Shown here one piece after another: positions 53,762 to 62,765 of a stretch of 64,000 bases of DNA. Position numbers and translations under genes: made by a program. Below the pieces are notes generated by a model. The model did not search any database. It worked only from the letters and a program-made list of their open reading frames with translations, and was not told the DNA's origin. The stretch lies in assembly GCF_029222705.1 (NCBI RefSeq), contig NZ_JARGZF010000002.1, positions 806,001-870,000 on the forward strand, written 5' to 3'. The stretch's first letter is position 1. Each line of letters opens with the position of its first letter. Source of the DNA: Knoellia sp. p5-6-4 (GTDB lineage Bacteria > Actinomycetota > Actinomycetes > Actinomycetales > Dermatophilaceae).

Positions 53762-53933
53762 GCAGTATCTCCTGGAGTTTGCGGCCGTCCTCGTCAGACG
53801 GCCCCGCCTAGGTTAGTCGAGTCGGTCGGCGCGGTGTGACCCCCCACACCATGCGCCCCTCAAGGCGCAACGCCCCGGCCCCGCGGGCCGGTTCCCACCA
53901 CCGTATGCCGGGTGGCCGGCACGCGGGCGCCGC

Positions 53934-54239
53934 TCAGGACTGCGGCGCGCCCTCGAGCAGGTGCTGGTAGCCGGGGTGGCGCCCGATCCAGGCCCTGATG
54001 AACGGGCAGACCACCTTGATGCGACGGTCTCCGCGCTGGATGGCGTCGTCCAGGACGCCCTTGGCGAGGGCGGAGCCGACGCCCTGCCCCTCGTAGGCGG
54101 GGTCGACCACGGTGTGGGTGAACGTGATCACCGTCGAGGTGAGGGTGTACTCCGCGAAGCCCGCGAGCGCGCCATCCACGTGGGCCTCGTACCGGCCGGC
54201 CTCGTCGTTGCGGGTGATCACGGTGTCGGTGTGCGCCAT
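53934..54239 (-). CDS. GNAT-like N-acetyltransferase (YidJ/Yjdj-type)
   Basis: 101 residues; ATG 54239 (54248 is an alternative). Core motif H-T-V-V-D-P-A-Y-E-G-Q-G-V-G-S-A-L and V-V-C-P-F-I-R-A-W-I-G-R-H-P-G-Y match the small YjdJ-type GNAT family (N-acetyltransferase_SG). Substrate unknown. Confidence 0.88.
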   Translation of the reverse strand: MAHTDTVITRNDEAGRYEAHVDGALAGFAEYTLTSTVITFTHTVVDPAYEGQGVGSALAKGVLDDAIQRGDRRIKVVCPFIRAWIGRHPGYQHLLEGAPQS

Positions 54240-54260
54240 GGGTCCCATTCAACACACCCG

Positions 54261-55604
54261 TCAGGCGTGCCGCTCCCCGGCGCCCTCGAGAGCCGGCCGC
54301 GGCTGCGGACCGGCGGGCCCCCTGCCTGCGCCCGTCGTCCGGGCGATGGCCAGGCAGGCGGCGGCGGCGCCGAGGCAGAGCGCGCCGGCCGTCAGCCAGG
54401 CGGCCAGGTACTCCCCTGTCGAGCTGCGGACCCAGCCTGCGTAGCTGGCGGCCACCCCGGCGCCGACCATGTGCGAGGCGAAGACCCAGCCGAACACGAC
54501 GCTCGATCGCGCGACGCCGAAGTGCCGACGGCACAGGGCGATGGTCGGCGGCACCGTGGCCACCCAGTCGAGCCCGTAGAAGACGATGAAGAGGAACAGG
54601 TTGGGGTGCACCTGCGGGCCGAGCAGCGACGGCACGGCCAGGAGCGCCAGGCCACGCAGGCTGTAGTAGCCGAAGAGCAGGAAGCGCGGGTCGACCCGGT
54701 CGGTGAGCCAGCCGGAGGCCACGGTGCCGACGATGTCGAAGATGCCGACCAGGGCCAGCAGCCCGGCCGCGGTGGTCTGCGGCATGCCGTGGTCATGAGC
54801 GGCGGGGATGAAGTGGGTGCCGATGAGGCCGTTCGTCGACCAGCCGCAGATCCAGAAGGTGCCCACCAGGATCCAGAACGTGCGGCTCGCCAAGCTGTCG
54901 CGCAGGGTCTGCACCGCCATCCGGGCGGGTGAGGCCGCCCGCGGCGCGATCAGCGCCTGGCTCTCCCCCATCTCGTGCGGCTGCGCCCCGAGCGGGTGGG
55001 TGCCGACGTCGTGCGGGTGGTCGGCGACGACGAACAGCACCACGGGCACGAGGAGCACGGCCGCCACGGTGGTGACCAGCGCGGCATACCGCCAGCCCGG
55101 CCCGGTGGCGAGGGCAGCGATGCCCGGCAGGAAGACCAGCTGGCCGGTGGCGTTGGCAGCGCCGAAGATGCCGGTCACGAGCCCGCGCCGGTTCTCGGCG
55201 AACCAGCGGTTCGCGACGACCGCCCCGAGCACGAGCGCCATGGCCCCGGTGCCGACGCCGACCGCGAGGCCCCAGAGCAGCCACAGCTGCCACGCCTCGG
55301 TCATGACGAGGGTCAGGCCGCTGCCGGCCGCCACGAGCAGGAGCGCGCCGCTCACCACCCGGCGGATGCCGAACCGCTCCATGAGGGCTGCCGCGAAGGG
55401 TGCGGTGAGGCCGTAGATGACGAGGTTGGCGCTGACGGCTCCGGACGTGGTGGCCCGGGACCAGCCGAACTCGCTCTCCAGCGGCTCGAGCAGCGCCCCC
55501 GTGGACGAGCGGAACCCGGCCGCCGCCACCAGGGCCCCGAGCACGACCAGCGCCACCCACCAGGCACGGTGGAGGCGGCGACGTCGACCGGCGGTGGTGG
55601 GCAC
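54261..55604 (-). CDS. MFS transporter
   Basis: 447 residues with twelve predicted membrane helices. The first helix pair is followed by G-W-S-R-A-T-T-S-G-A-V-S and R-F-G-I-R-R-V-V-S-G, and helix 7-8 carries D-I-V-G-T-V-A-S-G-W-L-T-D-R, both typical of monocarboxylate/OxlT-type MFS proteins. Substrate unknown. Leaderless start: TATGTT 6 nt before GTG 55604. Confidence 0.9.
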   Translation of the reverse strand: MPTTAGRRRRLHRAWWVALVVLGALVAAAGFRSSTGALLEPLESEFGWSRATTSGAVSANLVIYGLTAPFAAALMERFGIRRVVSGALLLVAAGSGLTLVMTEAWQLWLLWGLAVGVGTGAMALVLGAVVANRWFAENRRGLVTGIFGAANATGQLVFLPGIAALATGPGWRYAALVTTVAAVLLVPVVLFVVADHPHDVGTHPLGAQPHEMGESQALIAPRAASPARMAVQTLRDSLASRTFWILVGTFWICGWSTNGLIGTHFIPAAHDHGMPQTTAAGLLALVGIFDIVGTVASGWLTDRVDPRFLLFGYYSLRGLALLAVPSLLGPQVHPNLFLFIVFYGLDWVATVPPTIALCRRHFGVARSSVVFGWVFASHMVGAGVAASYAGWVRSSTGEYLAAWLTAGALCLGAAAACLAIARTTGAGRGPAGPQPRPALEGAGERHA

Positions 55605-55678
55605 CGGCGGAACATAACGCGCACCACCGGTGGGGCGACAGGCGTATCCGGCCAATGAGCGGCAGGATCCCGCCTTCG

Positions 55679-56905
55679 TCAGCCGACGGAGCCCAGGCCC
55701 AGCCAGCCGGCCATCGAGGCGAGCTCCTCCTCGAGCGCCGGCCTAGCCTCCGGCGGGGCGTCCGGCTCCCAGTGCACCGCGTGCACGCGCAGCAGACCGG
55801 CCGCCCGGTCGGCCTTGAGGTCGCAGCGGGCGACCAGCTGTTCGCCGAGGAGGAAGGGCAGCACGTAGTAGCCGTGCACCCTGAGGTGGGCCGGCACGTA
55901 GATCTCGAGGCGGTAGGCGAAGTCGAACAGCGCGGCGGTGCGGTCGCGCTGCCAGATCAGCGAGTCGAACGGGCTCAGCAGGGCCCGCGCGGTCACGCGT
56001 CGTGGCCGGCGGGCTTCCGGGTGCAGGTATGCCGGGCGCGCCCACCCGTCGATGGTGGCGGGCAGGAGGGCGCCCTCCTCGACGAGGGAGGCGATGGCGG
56101 GCCGGGCCTGCTCGGGCTTGAGCCGGAAGTAGTCGCGCAGGCACTGCTCGGTGCCGACGCCGTGGGCGCGGGCGGCGATCATGACCAGCTCGCGCCAGGC
56201 CTGCTCGTGCGTCGGTCGCAGGGACGGGTCGAGGGCCAGGGGGGCGACGTCACGGGGCAGCACGCGCTCCAGCGCGGCATACCGGCGCTCGAACTGCTGG
56301 GTGCGGCCGGCGCTGGTGATCTGACCCGACCAGAACAGGTGCTCGAGGGCGTTCTTGACCAATGACCAGTTCCAGCCCCACTCGTCGCGCTCTCGGGGAA
56401 GGTCGTGCTCCAGGGCGACCTCCACCTGCCGGGAGGTCAGCGGGCCACGGGCGACGACCTCGCCGAGCACCGCGTCGACGAGCTCGGGGTGGTCGCGGGC
56501 GACCCGCTGCATGCCGCCCCACGAGTCGTCGAGCGCCCGCTGCATGCGGAAGTCGAGCAGCGGCCAGGTCTGCGGCGGGATGAGGCTGGCCTCGTGCGCC
56601 CAGTACTCGACGAGCCTGCGCGGCGCCCGGTCGCGCGCACGCTCGAGCAGTGCGCGGTCGTAGGGCCCGAGGCGGGAGTAGAACGGCAGGTAGTGGCTGC
56701 GAACGAGGACGTTGACGCTGTCGATCTGGACGACGCCGACCCGGTCGATGACGCGCTGGAGGTGGCGCATGGTGACCGCACCCGGGCCAGGGCGGGGGTC
56801 GGAGAAGCCCTGGGCCGCCAGCGCGATGCGCCGAGCCTGGGCCTTGGTCAGGCGGACCGGCTCGGGGGCCGACGGCGCAGCGGTGAGGCGTCCGGCAACC
56901 GTCAT
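55679..56905 (-). CDS. YcaQ/AlkX-type crosslink-repair DNA glycosylase
   Basis: 408 residues of winged-helix (HTH_42) architecture. The catalytic Q-phi-D motif is Q60-I-D62 in V-V-Q-I-D-S-V-N, followed by [12 protein letters not shown] and Y-W-A-H-E-A-S; late [11 protein letters not shown] is also conserved. Q-phi-D marks the YcaQ/AlkX subgroup, which unhooks DNA interstrand crosslinks. The ATG overlaps the stop of the upstream LuxR regulator. Confidence 0.88.
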   Translation of the reverse strand: MTVAGRLTAAPSAPEPVRLTKAQARRIALAAQGFSDPRPGPGAVTMRHLQRVIDRVGVVQIDSVNVLVRSHYLPFYSRLGPYDRALLERARDRAPRRLVEYWAHEASLIPPQTWPLLDFRMQRALDDSWGGMQRVARDHPELVDAVLGEVVARGPLTSRQVEVALEHDLPRERDEWGWNWSLVKNALEHLFWSGQITSAGRTQQFERRYAALERVLPRDVAPLALDPSLRPTHEQAWRELVMIAARAHGVGTEQCLRDYFRLKPEQARPAIASLVEEGALLPATIDGWARPAYLHPEARRPRRVTARALLSPFDSLIWQRDRTAALFDFAYRLEIYVPAHLRVHGYYVLPFLLGEQLVARCDLKADRAAGLLRVHAVHWEPDAPPEARPALEEELASMAGWLGLGSVG

Positions 56906-57600
56906 TCTTCGGGGTCGAGCAGGTTCTCGCGCACGGCATACATGGCCGCCTCCATGCGCGAGTGGAGCTGGAGCTTCTCCAGGATGTTGCGGACGTGGTT
57001 CTTCACGGTGTTCTCGGAGATGAAGAGCTGGTGCGCGATCTCCTTGTTGGCCATCCCGCGCGCCACGAGCTTGAGCACCTCGAGCTCGCGCTCGGTGAGT
57101 CGCGGAGCGCCCACGGTGGTGGGGCGGTCGGGGCTCTTCTTGCTCATCTGCGCGAACTCGGCCAGCAGCTTGGAGGCCATCGACGGGGAGATCAGCGAGT
57201 CGCCGCCCATGACCGCCTTGATGCCAGCGGCGATCTCCTCGCCGGGCACGTCCTTGAGCAGGTAGCCGTTGGCCCCGGCCTTGACGGCCTCGTAGAGGTC
57301 GGACTCCTCGTCCGACATCGTCAGCATGATGATCTTGGTGGACGGGACCTGGCTCTTGATCGCGGCGCAGGCCTCGATGCCCGACACGCGCGGCATCCGC
57401 ACGTCCATGAGCACGACGTCGGGCAACATCTCGACGGTGCGGTCGATGGCCTCCTGGCCGTCACTCGCCTCGCCGATGATGTCGATGTCCTCCTCCTGGG
57501 TGACGACCGTCTGGAGACCGCGTCGGTACAGCACGTGGTCGTCGGCGATCACCACCCGGATGGGCTCCTGCGCCGTCTGCGCGCTCTCCCCTGCGTTCAC
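56902..57600 (-). CDS. NarL/LuxR-family response regulator
   Basis: 232 residues. Receiver domain with D20-D21 pocket and phospho-acceptor Asp66 in V-V-L-M-D-V-R-M-P; LuxR HTH with [15 protein letters not shown] and [13 protein letters not shown] 57600 is chosen for its position 7 nt after an AGGAT box; an ATG at 57609 is possible. No kinase is adjacent, so the partner is not known. Confidence 0.9.
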   Translation of the reverse strand: MNAGESAQTAQEPIRVVIADDHVLYRRGLQTVVTQEEDIDIIGEASDGQEAIDRTVEMLPDVVLMDVRMPRVSGIEACAAIKSQVPSTKIIMLTMSDEESDLYEAVKAGANGYLLKDVPGEEIAAGIKAVMGGDSLISPSMASKLLAEFAQMSKKSPDRPTTVGAPRLTERELEVLKLVARGMANKEIAHQLFISENTVKNHVRNILEKLQLHSRMEAAMYAVRENLLDPEE

Positions 57601-57704
57601 GGTGCACATCCTGTCATGCGTGAGCGGCGGCACCGGCCCTTTTCAGCTGACCTGTCCTCGCATGGGCGCAGGTCACGGGGCAGGCGCCGCCGCTCAACGG
57701 GTGG

Positions 57705-58376
57705 TCAGCTCACCTTCTCCATCTCGTCCAGCGGCGCTGCCAGCGGCTGCCCGTGGCGGTCCACGTCGAGGTGGATGACGCCGTAGGACCAGCCGCGGCG
57801 GCGGTAGACGACGCTCGGCTTGTCGGTGTCGCTGTCGTGGAAGAGGTAGAAGTCGTGTCCGACGAGCTCCATCTCGTTCACGGCCTGGTCCAGCGTCATC
57901 GGTGTGGTGGCGTGGACCTTCTCGCGCACCTCGATGGGTGAGTTCCCCTGGGCCCCGAAGGGCTCGTGCTCCTCCTCCTCACCCCCGTGGGCGTGCTCCC
58001 CACTCACGCCGTTGAGCGAGGGCGCGAGGCGCGCTGTCGCCTGGGCCACCGACTCCGGGGCGTGACGGCCTCGATGGACCCTGCGCTTGTCGTGGGCCCG
58101 CCTCAGGCGCTCCATGAGCTTGTCCATGGCCAGGTCGAGTGCGGCGTACTTGTCGTCAAGACAGGCCTCGGCCCGCACGATGGGGCCCTTCACATGACAG
58201 GTGATCTCGATCCGGTCGCAGGCCTTGGCCTGGCGCTTGTTCGGCTCGTGGGTCACGACCACGTCGACGCGCTGCGCCCGCGGCGCGAGCTGCGGGATCT
58301 TGGCGAGCTTCTCGTCGAGGTGGGACCTGAACCGATCGGAAACCTGCATGTTGCGTCCGGTGACGACAATCTCCAC
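57705..58376 (-). CDS. hpf: ribosome hibernation promoting factor, long form
   Basis: 223 residues; GTG with AAGGAGG 5 nt upstream. N-terminal S30AE domain (E-I-V-V-T-G-R-N-M-Q-V-S-D-R-F-R...K-L-A-K-I) and C-terminal ribosome-dimerisation domain (V-R-E-K-V-H...P-M-T-L-D-Q-A-V-N-E-M-E-L-V-G-H-D-F-Y-L-F). Long HPF alone forms 100S ribosomes in stationary phase. Order secA...hpf-comF agrees with M. tuberculosis. Confidence 0.95.
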   Translation of the reverse strand: MEIVVTGRNMQVSDRFRSHLDEKLAKIPQLAPRAQRVDVVVTHEPNKRQAKACDRIEITCHVKGPIVRAEACLDDKYAALDLAMDKLMERLRRAHDKRRVHRGRHAPESVAQATARLAPSLNGVSGEHAHGGEEEEHEPFGAQGNSPIEVREKVHATTPMTLDQAVNEMELVGHDFYLFHDSDTDKPSVVYRRRGWSYGVIHLDVDRHGQPLAAPLDEMEKVS

Positions 58377-58602
58377 AGTGTCCTCCTTGGGGGATTCGTG
58401 GGGTGCATGAGACGGGCCTGCGAAGCCCTCGTCAACCGCGGCACCACTCCCCTCGCCGGCTCCGCCGGCCGCCCGCTCCCCGGGCCGGGACGCCGCCGGA
58501 GGAGTGCCGGGGGCGCCCTGTCGTCGTGTTCTCCACGAGGACCGGGGGGGCCATACAGAGAAGGTAGTCGACGTCCCCGCATTCCGACAGTGGACGAATG
58601 GC

Positions 58603-59376
58603 CTATACCGGGGTGGGTTTGTGGTGATAAGCGCGAGCACCCCTGCGGGGCGTCGCGCAGACGGTGGCGGCGACGACCTCCCGGGCGCCCTCGCGCCGCA
58701 GCGCACGAGCCGCCTCGACCAGGGTGGCGCCCGTGGTCAGGACGTCGTCGGCGACCACGCACACGGCGCCGGCGACGCTGGGGGTCCAGCGGGGCCGCAC
58801 CTCGATGGCCTCTTCGAGGTTGGCCCGACGCTGCTGCGCCGTCAGGCCGGCCTGGTCCGCGACAGCGCGCCGCAGCCTCAGCACGTCGGCGCAGAGCACC
58901 TCCGTCGGCGCGTACCCCGCGACGGCGCCGCGCACGAGCCCGAGCAGTGGCGCGTCACCGCGCCGTCGCCTGGCCTGTCGTGAGGTGGGAGCCGGCACGA
59001 CCAGCACCGGGCCGTCGCCCTGCGCCAGCGTCGAGCGCGCGGCCGACCCGCGGATCGCGGCGTCGACGGCCGCAGCGAGGAGCGGGGTCAGCAGGGCGGC
59101 CAGGTCGCGGCGGTCGTCGTCCTTGTATGCCGTGACGAGGTGCCCGAGCGCGCCGCCGTAGGGCGCGCTCCCCCAGACCCGGGGCATCCCCTCCGGGCAG
59201 GGACGCGGACGGACCACCCGCGGGCCGTCGACCCACACGGCCGCGCTGACCGCGGCCCGGCACGCACGGCATACGGGCTCGTCGGCGGCACCGCAGGAGG
59301 CGCAGGCGGCCGGCAGGGCGAGCGCAGCGAGGGTGCCCAGCGCGGTGGCGCACTCGTGGACGAACCGGCCTCGCAT
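58603..59376 (-). CDS. comF: ComF-family phosphoribosyltransferase
   Basis: 257 residues. Zinc-finger-like N-terminus (C-A-S-C-G...C-R-A-C), A-Y-K-D-D-D-R-R-D-L, P-A-P-T-S-R-Q-A-R-R-R-R-G, L-R-R-A-V-A-D-Q-A-G-L and the PRPP-binding V-V-A-D-D-V-L-T-T-G-A-T. It is associated with DNA uptake in naturally competent bacteria, but its role in actinobacteria is unclear. ATG 59376 has no clear ribosome site. Confidence 0.92.
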   Translation of the reverse strand: MRGRFVHECATALGTLAALALPAACASCGAADEPVCRACRAAVSAAVWVDGPRVVRPRPCPEGMPRVWGSAPYGGALGHLVTAYKDDDRRDLAALLTPLLAAAVDAAIRGSAARSTLAQGDGPVLVVPAPTSRQARRRRGDAPLLGLVRGAVAGYAPTEVLCADVLRLRRAVADQAGLTAQQRRANLEEAIEVRPRWTPSVAGAVCVVADDVLTTGATLVEAARALRREGAREVVAATVCATPRRGARAYHHKPTPV

Positions 59377-59553
59377 GCCGCAAGACTGGACGTCGTCGCG
59401 ATTCCCGCGTTGCGGTGGCCCGGGCGTTGTGGGCGGGGATACGCTGCCCGAGGTACCTGTGGACAAATCCCGGCCAAAGACCGGAACCGCAGGACACCGC
59501 GATCCGATAGGGCGAAAATGGCAGGCGCCGGGGTGCACAGAGCGGAGGTTGGC

Positions 59554-61176
59554 ATGCGCTGGTTGCCGCGGCTGTCGATGGCCACGCTCATCCGGATCGG
59601 CTTCGCCCTGGCAGCCCTGACCGTCGCGGCCCTGCGCGGCGACGTCGCCGAGGCCCTCCCCTGGGTGCTGCTGGTCACGACCCTGGACCTGGTGGCCACC
59701 ATGCTGCTCGCCCCCAAGCCGCCGACGCGGACCAGGCGGATCCAGGGACTGGCCGTGATCAGCATCGAGGCCCTCGCCGCAGGGGCGGCCATGGCGTACG
59801 GCGGGGTGGGCCCCAAGGCCCTGATCGTGATCCCCGCCTTCAACATCGGCCTGAACTACCGGCCGCGCTGGGTGCTGTGGATCGTCGGTCTCGGCGCCGG
59901 CACGGGGTTCGCCATCCTCTGGGCCACCGACAAGCTCAAGGACGGCGCGAGCAGCCGCATGCTGCTGTGGATCCTGGGGGCGGCGCTCATCGGCCTGCTC
60001 GGCGCGCTGTCGCGGCAGATGGAGGCGCAGGCCGCGTCGGCGTCGGTGTCGGTCGACCCCTCGCTCGCTGCCGAGGCCAGCATGCTGCTGCGCAGGCTCC
60101 ACGAGCTGGCCGACTCCCTCGACACCGGCTTCGACGCCCCGGCCTCGGCGGAGATGGCGCTGCAGGACCTGGCCGGCCGCACGCGCTCGGCGCGCAGCGC
60201 CATCCTCGTGGGCTACGGCGACGATCCGGCCGTGCCGCTGGCCATCCGCGGGGCCGACCGCACCCCGTGGCCGGACCCGACCGAGCCCGGCTCGGTGCTG
60301 TGGCACGCATGGCACGAGGGCGACCCGACGCTGTCGGTCTGGGACGGGGACTACGTCGAGCGGTCGGTGATCTCGGTGCCGATGTACGACGAGACCGGGA
60401 AGCGGCTCGGGGTGCTGGTGGCGGACCGGCCGGCGATGACGCCCTTCTCCGAGGACGACCTCACGGCGGCGGTCGAGGTGGCCGCGGCCCACTCCGCCCA
60501 CATCGACCTGTCGGTGGTCTTCGCCAGCCTGCGCGAGCGGGCCGGGCTCGAGGAGCGCGAGCGCCTGGCCCGGGAGATGCACGACGGCATCGCGCAGGAG
60601 ATGGTGGCGCTCGGCTTCGGCCTCGACTCCGTGCGCAGGCGGGCACGCGACCTCGAGTCGCCGCTCGCCGACGACCTCGACACGCTGCGCAAGGAGGTCT
60701 CGCGGGTGCTCGCCGACCTGCGCCTGCACATCGCGGACCTGCGCATCGCCGTGCGGCCCGACACCGGCCTCGGCGCCATGATCGGCGCCCGGCTGCAGAA
60801 CTTCGGCTCGGCCACGGGCATGACGACCCGCATGCACCTCTCCGAGACCGGGTTCCGGCTGCCGGCGCACACCGAGGTGCTGATCTACCGCCTGTTCCTC
60901 CAGGTGCTGACCGATGCCCGGCACGCTGCCGACACGACGTCGATGGACGTGCGCCTCAACGTGGCCGCCCCACGGGCCGAGCTCTGGGTCTCGCACAACG
61001 GCACCTCCACCCTGAGGCGCAAGGACTTCGCCGAGCACCCGCTGCGGGCTCTCGGTGCCGAGATCACCGTCGACCCGTATGGTGAGCGCGGTGTCTCCGT
61101 CCGCATGAGAATGCGGGCACGCGGCGCGGCTCCTTCCGCGACGCTGTCACACGAAAGGATCCCTCAGCCGTCATGA
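59554..61176 (+). CDS. membrane sensor histidine kinase (HisKA_3)
   Basis: 540 residues; ATG with GGAGG 5 nt upstream. About five N-terminal membrane helices (to about residue 155), a GAF-like domain (about 190-330), then HisKA_3 with the phospho-His in A-R-E-M-H-D-G-I-A-Q-E (about 344) and a C-terminal ATPase domain in which the usual N and G boxes are poor. It is coupled (ATGA) to the response regulator. The pair stands beside a Tad pilus locus and may control it; inference from position. Confidence 0.9.
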   Translation: MRWLPRLSMATLIRIGFALAALTVAALRGDVAEALPWVLLVTTLDLVATMLLAPKPPTRTRRIQGLAVISIEALAAGAAMAYGGVGPKALIVIPAFNIGLNYRPRWVLWIVGLGAGTGFAILWATDKLKDGASSRMLLWILGAALIGLLGALSRQMEAQAASASVSVDPSLAAEASMLLRRLHELADSLDTGFDAPASAEMALQDLAGRTRSARSAILVGYGDDPAVPLAIRGADRTPWPDPTEPGSVLWHAWHEGDPTLSVWDGDYVERSVISVPMYDETGKRLGVLVADRPAMTPFSEDDLTAAVEVAAAHSAHIDLSVVFASLRERAGLEERERLAREMHDGIAQEMVALGFGLDSVRRRARDLESPLADDLDTLRKEVSRVLADLRLHIADLRIAVRPDTGLGAMIGARLQNFGSATGMTTRMHLSETGFRLPAHTEVLIYRLFLQVLTDARHAADTTSMDVRLNVAAPRAELWVSHNGTSTLRRKDFAEHPLRALGAEITVDPYGERGVSVRMRMRARGAAPSATLSHERIPQPS

Positions 61177-61823
61177 GCATCAACGTGATGGTGATCGACG
61201 ACCACACACTGGTCCGAGAAGCCGTCTGCCGCATGATCGACAGCGAGCCCGACCTCCACGTCGTCGGGCAGGCCGGTTCGCTGACCGAGGGCCGCGTGCT
61301 GCTCCAGCAGCAGCCCTTCCACGTGCTCGTGATCGACGTGTCGATGCCGGACGGCTCCGGCCTGACGCTGGCGCGCGCGGCGCGCGAGGCGTCGCCGCGC
61401 CTGGGGATCGTCGTGCTGACCATGCACAACGACGACGAGACGCTGCTCGAGGCGCTCGACCTCGGGGCCTCTGCCCTGGTGCTGAAGTCGGCGCCCTCGG
61501 AGGAGGTCATCGCGGCGGTGCGTCGCGCCGCTGTCGCGCCGGACGCCTTCATGGCCACCGGCCTCGCGGAGGCGCTGCGCCGGCGGTCGTCGTCGGACAA
61601 GCCGAAGCTGACTCCGCGCGAGACCGAGGTGCTCGACCGGCTCGTGGCCGGTGACTCCATCGCCGCGGTGGCGAAGAAGCTCTACATGAGCGAGTCGACC
61701 GTCAAGACCCACGTCTCGAAGGTCTACGAGAAGCTCGGGGCCCACAACCGGGCGTCCGCCGTGATGGCGGCGCTGCGGCTGGGACTGGTGAAGCCGGAGT
61801 CAGCGAGCAACCTGCCCCGCTGA
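61173..61823 (+). CDS. NarL/LuxR-family response regulator, partner of upstream kinase
   Basis: 216 residues; ATG overlaps the kinase stop. Phospho-acceptor Asp55 in V-L-V-I-D-V-S-M-P, acidic pocket D9-D10, LuxR HTH L-T-P-R-E-T-E-V-L-D-R-L-V-A-G and S-E-S-T-V-K-T-H-V-S. It is convergent with tadC of the second Tad locus. Confidence 0.93.
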   Translation: MSINVMVIDDHTLVREAVCRMIDSEPDLHVVGQAGSLTEGRVLLQQQPFHVLVIDVSMPDGSGLTLARAAREASPRLGIVVLTMHNDDETLLEALDLGASALVLKSAPSEEVIAAVRRAAVAPDAFMATGLAEALRRRSSSDKPKLTPRETEVLDRLVAGDSIAAVAKKLYMSESTVKTHVSKVYEKLGAHNRASAVMAALRLGLVKPESASNLPR

Positions 61824-61841
61824 CCCCGGCTTGGAGTCAAC

Positions 61842-62765
61842 TCAGAAGCCAGAAAAGGCTGCGGCCATCCGAATCATTCCGGGTCCCACCACGATGATCA
61901 TGAGAGCCGGGAAGATAAAGAACAGCATCGGGAAGAGGATTTTGACCGGCACTTTCTGTGCCATCTCTTCAGCCCTTTGGCGCCTGACCAAACGCATCTG
62001 ATGGGACTGTTCCCGCAGGACATTGGCGATGGGTAGACCCAGTCGGTCCGCCTGCACGAGCGAGCTCACGAAGTTCTTTGCCTCGGGAACAGTAGTCCTC
62101 GCGGCCAATGAACTGAACGCCTCACCTCTCGACTTTCCGATCTGAATCTCAGAAAGCACCCGGGCGAACTCTCCTGCGATCGGCCCCGTCACCGAACGAG
62201 CGACCTGCAGGAGCGCCGCATCGAAGCCTTGACCAGCTTCGACGCAGACGGTCAGCATGTCGAGCGCGTCGGCCAACCCTCTGCGCAGTTGCTCCTGCCG
62301 CTTGGCGCCCGCGTTGTACAGAAGGATGTCGGGGAGGAAGAAGCCCGCCGCTGCAGCCCCCAAGCAGATGAGCAAGCCCCGTGCCTGGAAACCGCCAACA
62401 AGTAGCCCGAAGGCAGCTCCGACGAGTAAGCCCGTACCCTTCGCGCCCATCACGCGCTCGGGTGTCCACTTCTCGGGATTGCCTGCGAGATCAAGGCGTC
62501 GCGACAGGGAAGACGAAGCGCCAGAGGGCGACAGTCTGAAGGCGAGACGTCGCGTTTTGTCAAAGAAAGGGTCGATAAGACGGTCGGAGACGCTCAGTTC
62601 CTGGCGCGAGACTTCCCCGGGGCTAACCTGACGCTCAATGATTTGGAGGGACCGAGCGACACCCGTGACCTCGCCGGCCCCCCACGTAGCGGCAAGAACC
62701 AAGGTCGCCAAAGCAAGGGCAGTAGCCGTCAGGCCGATGATCAGCAAAAGACCAGGCACGGTCAT
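61842..62765 (-). CDS. TadC-like pilus assembly protein, second Tad locus
   Basis: 307 residues; ATG overlaps the stop of the upstream VWA-tadB gene. N-terminal membrane helix, a central hydrophobic pair, T2SSF core (A-L-D-M-L-T-V-C-V-E-A-G-Q-G-F-D-A-A-L) and the conserved C-terminal K-V-P-V-K-I-L-F-P-M-L-F-F-I-F-P-A-L-M-I-I-V-V-G-P, here intact, unlike tadC of the first locus. Base composition is clearly more A+T-rich than the rest of the window. Confidence 0.9.
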   Translation of the reverse strand: MTVPGLLLIIGLTATALALATLVLAATWGAGEVTGVARSLQIIERQVSPGEVSRQELSVSDRLIDPFFDKTRRLAFRLSPSGASSSLSRRLDLAGNPEKWTPERVMGAKGTGLLVGAAFGLLVGGFQARGLLICLGAAAAGFFLPDILLYNAGAKRQEQLRRGLADALDMLTVCVEAGQGFDAALLQVARSVTGPIAGEFARVLSEIQIGKSRGEAFSSLAARTTVPEAKNFVSSLVQADRLGLPIANVLREQSHQMRLVRRQRAEEMAQKVPVKILFPMLFFIFPALMIIVVGPGMIRMAAAFSGF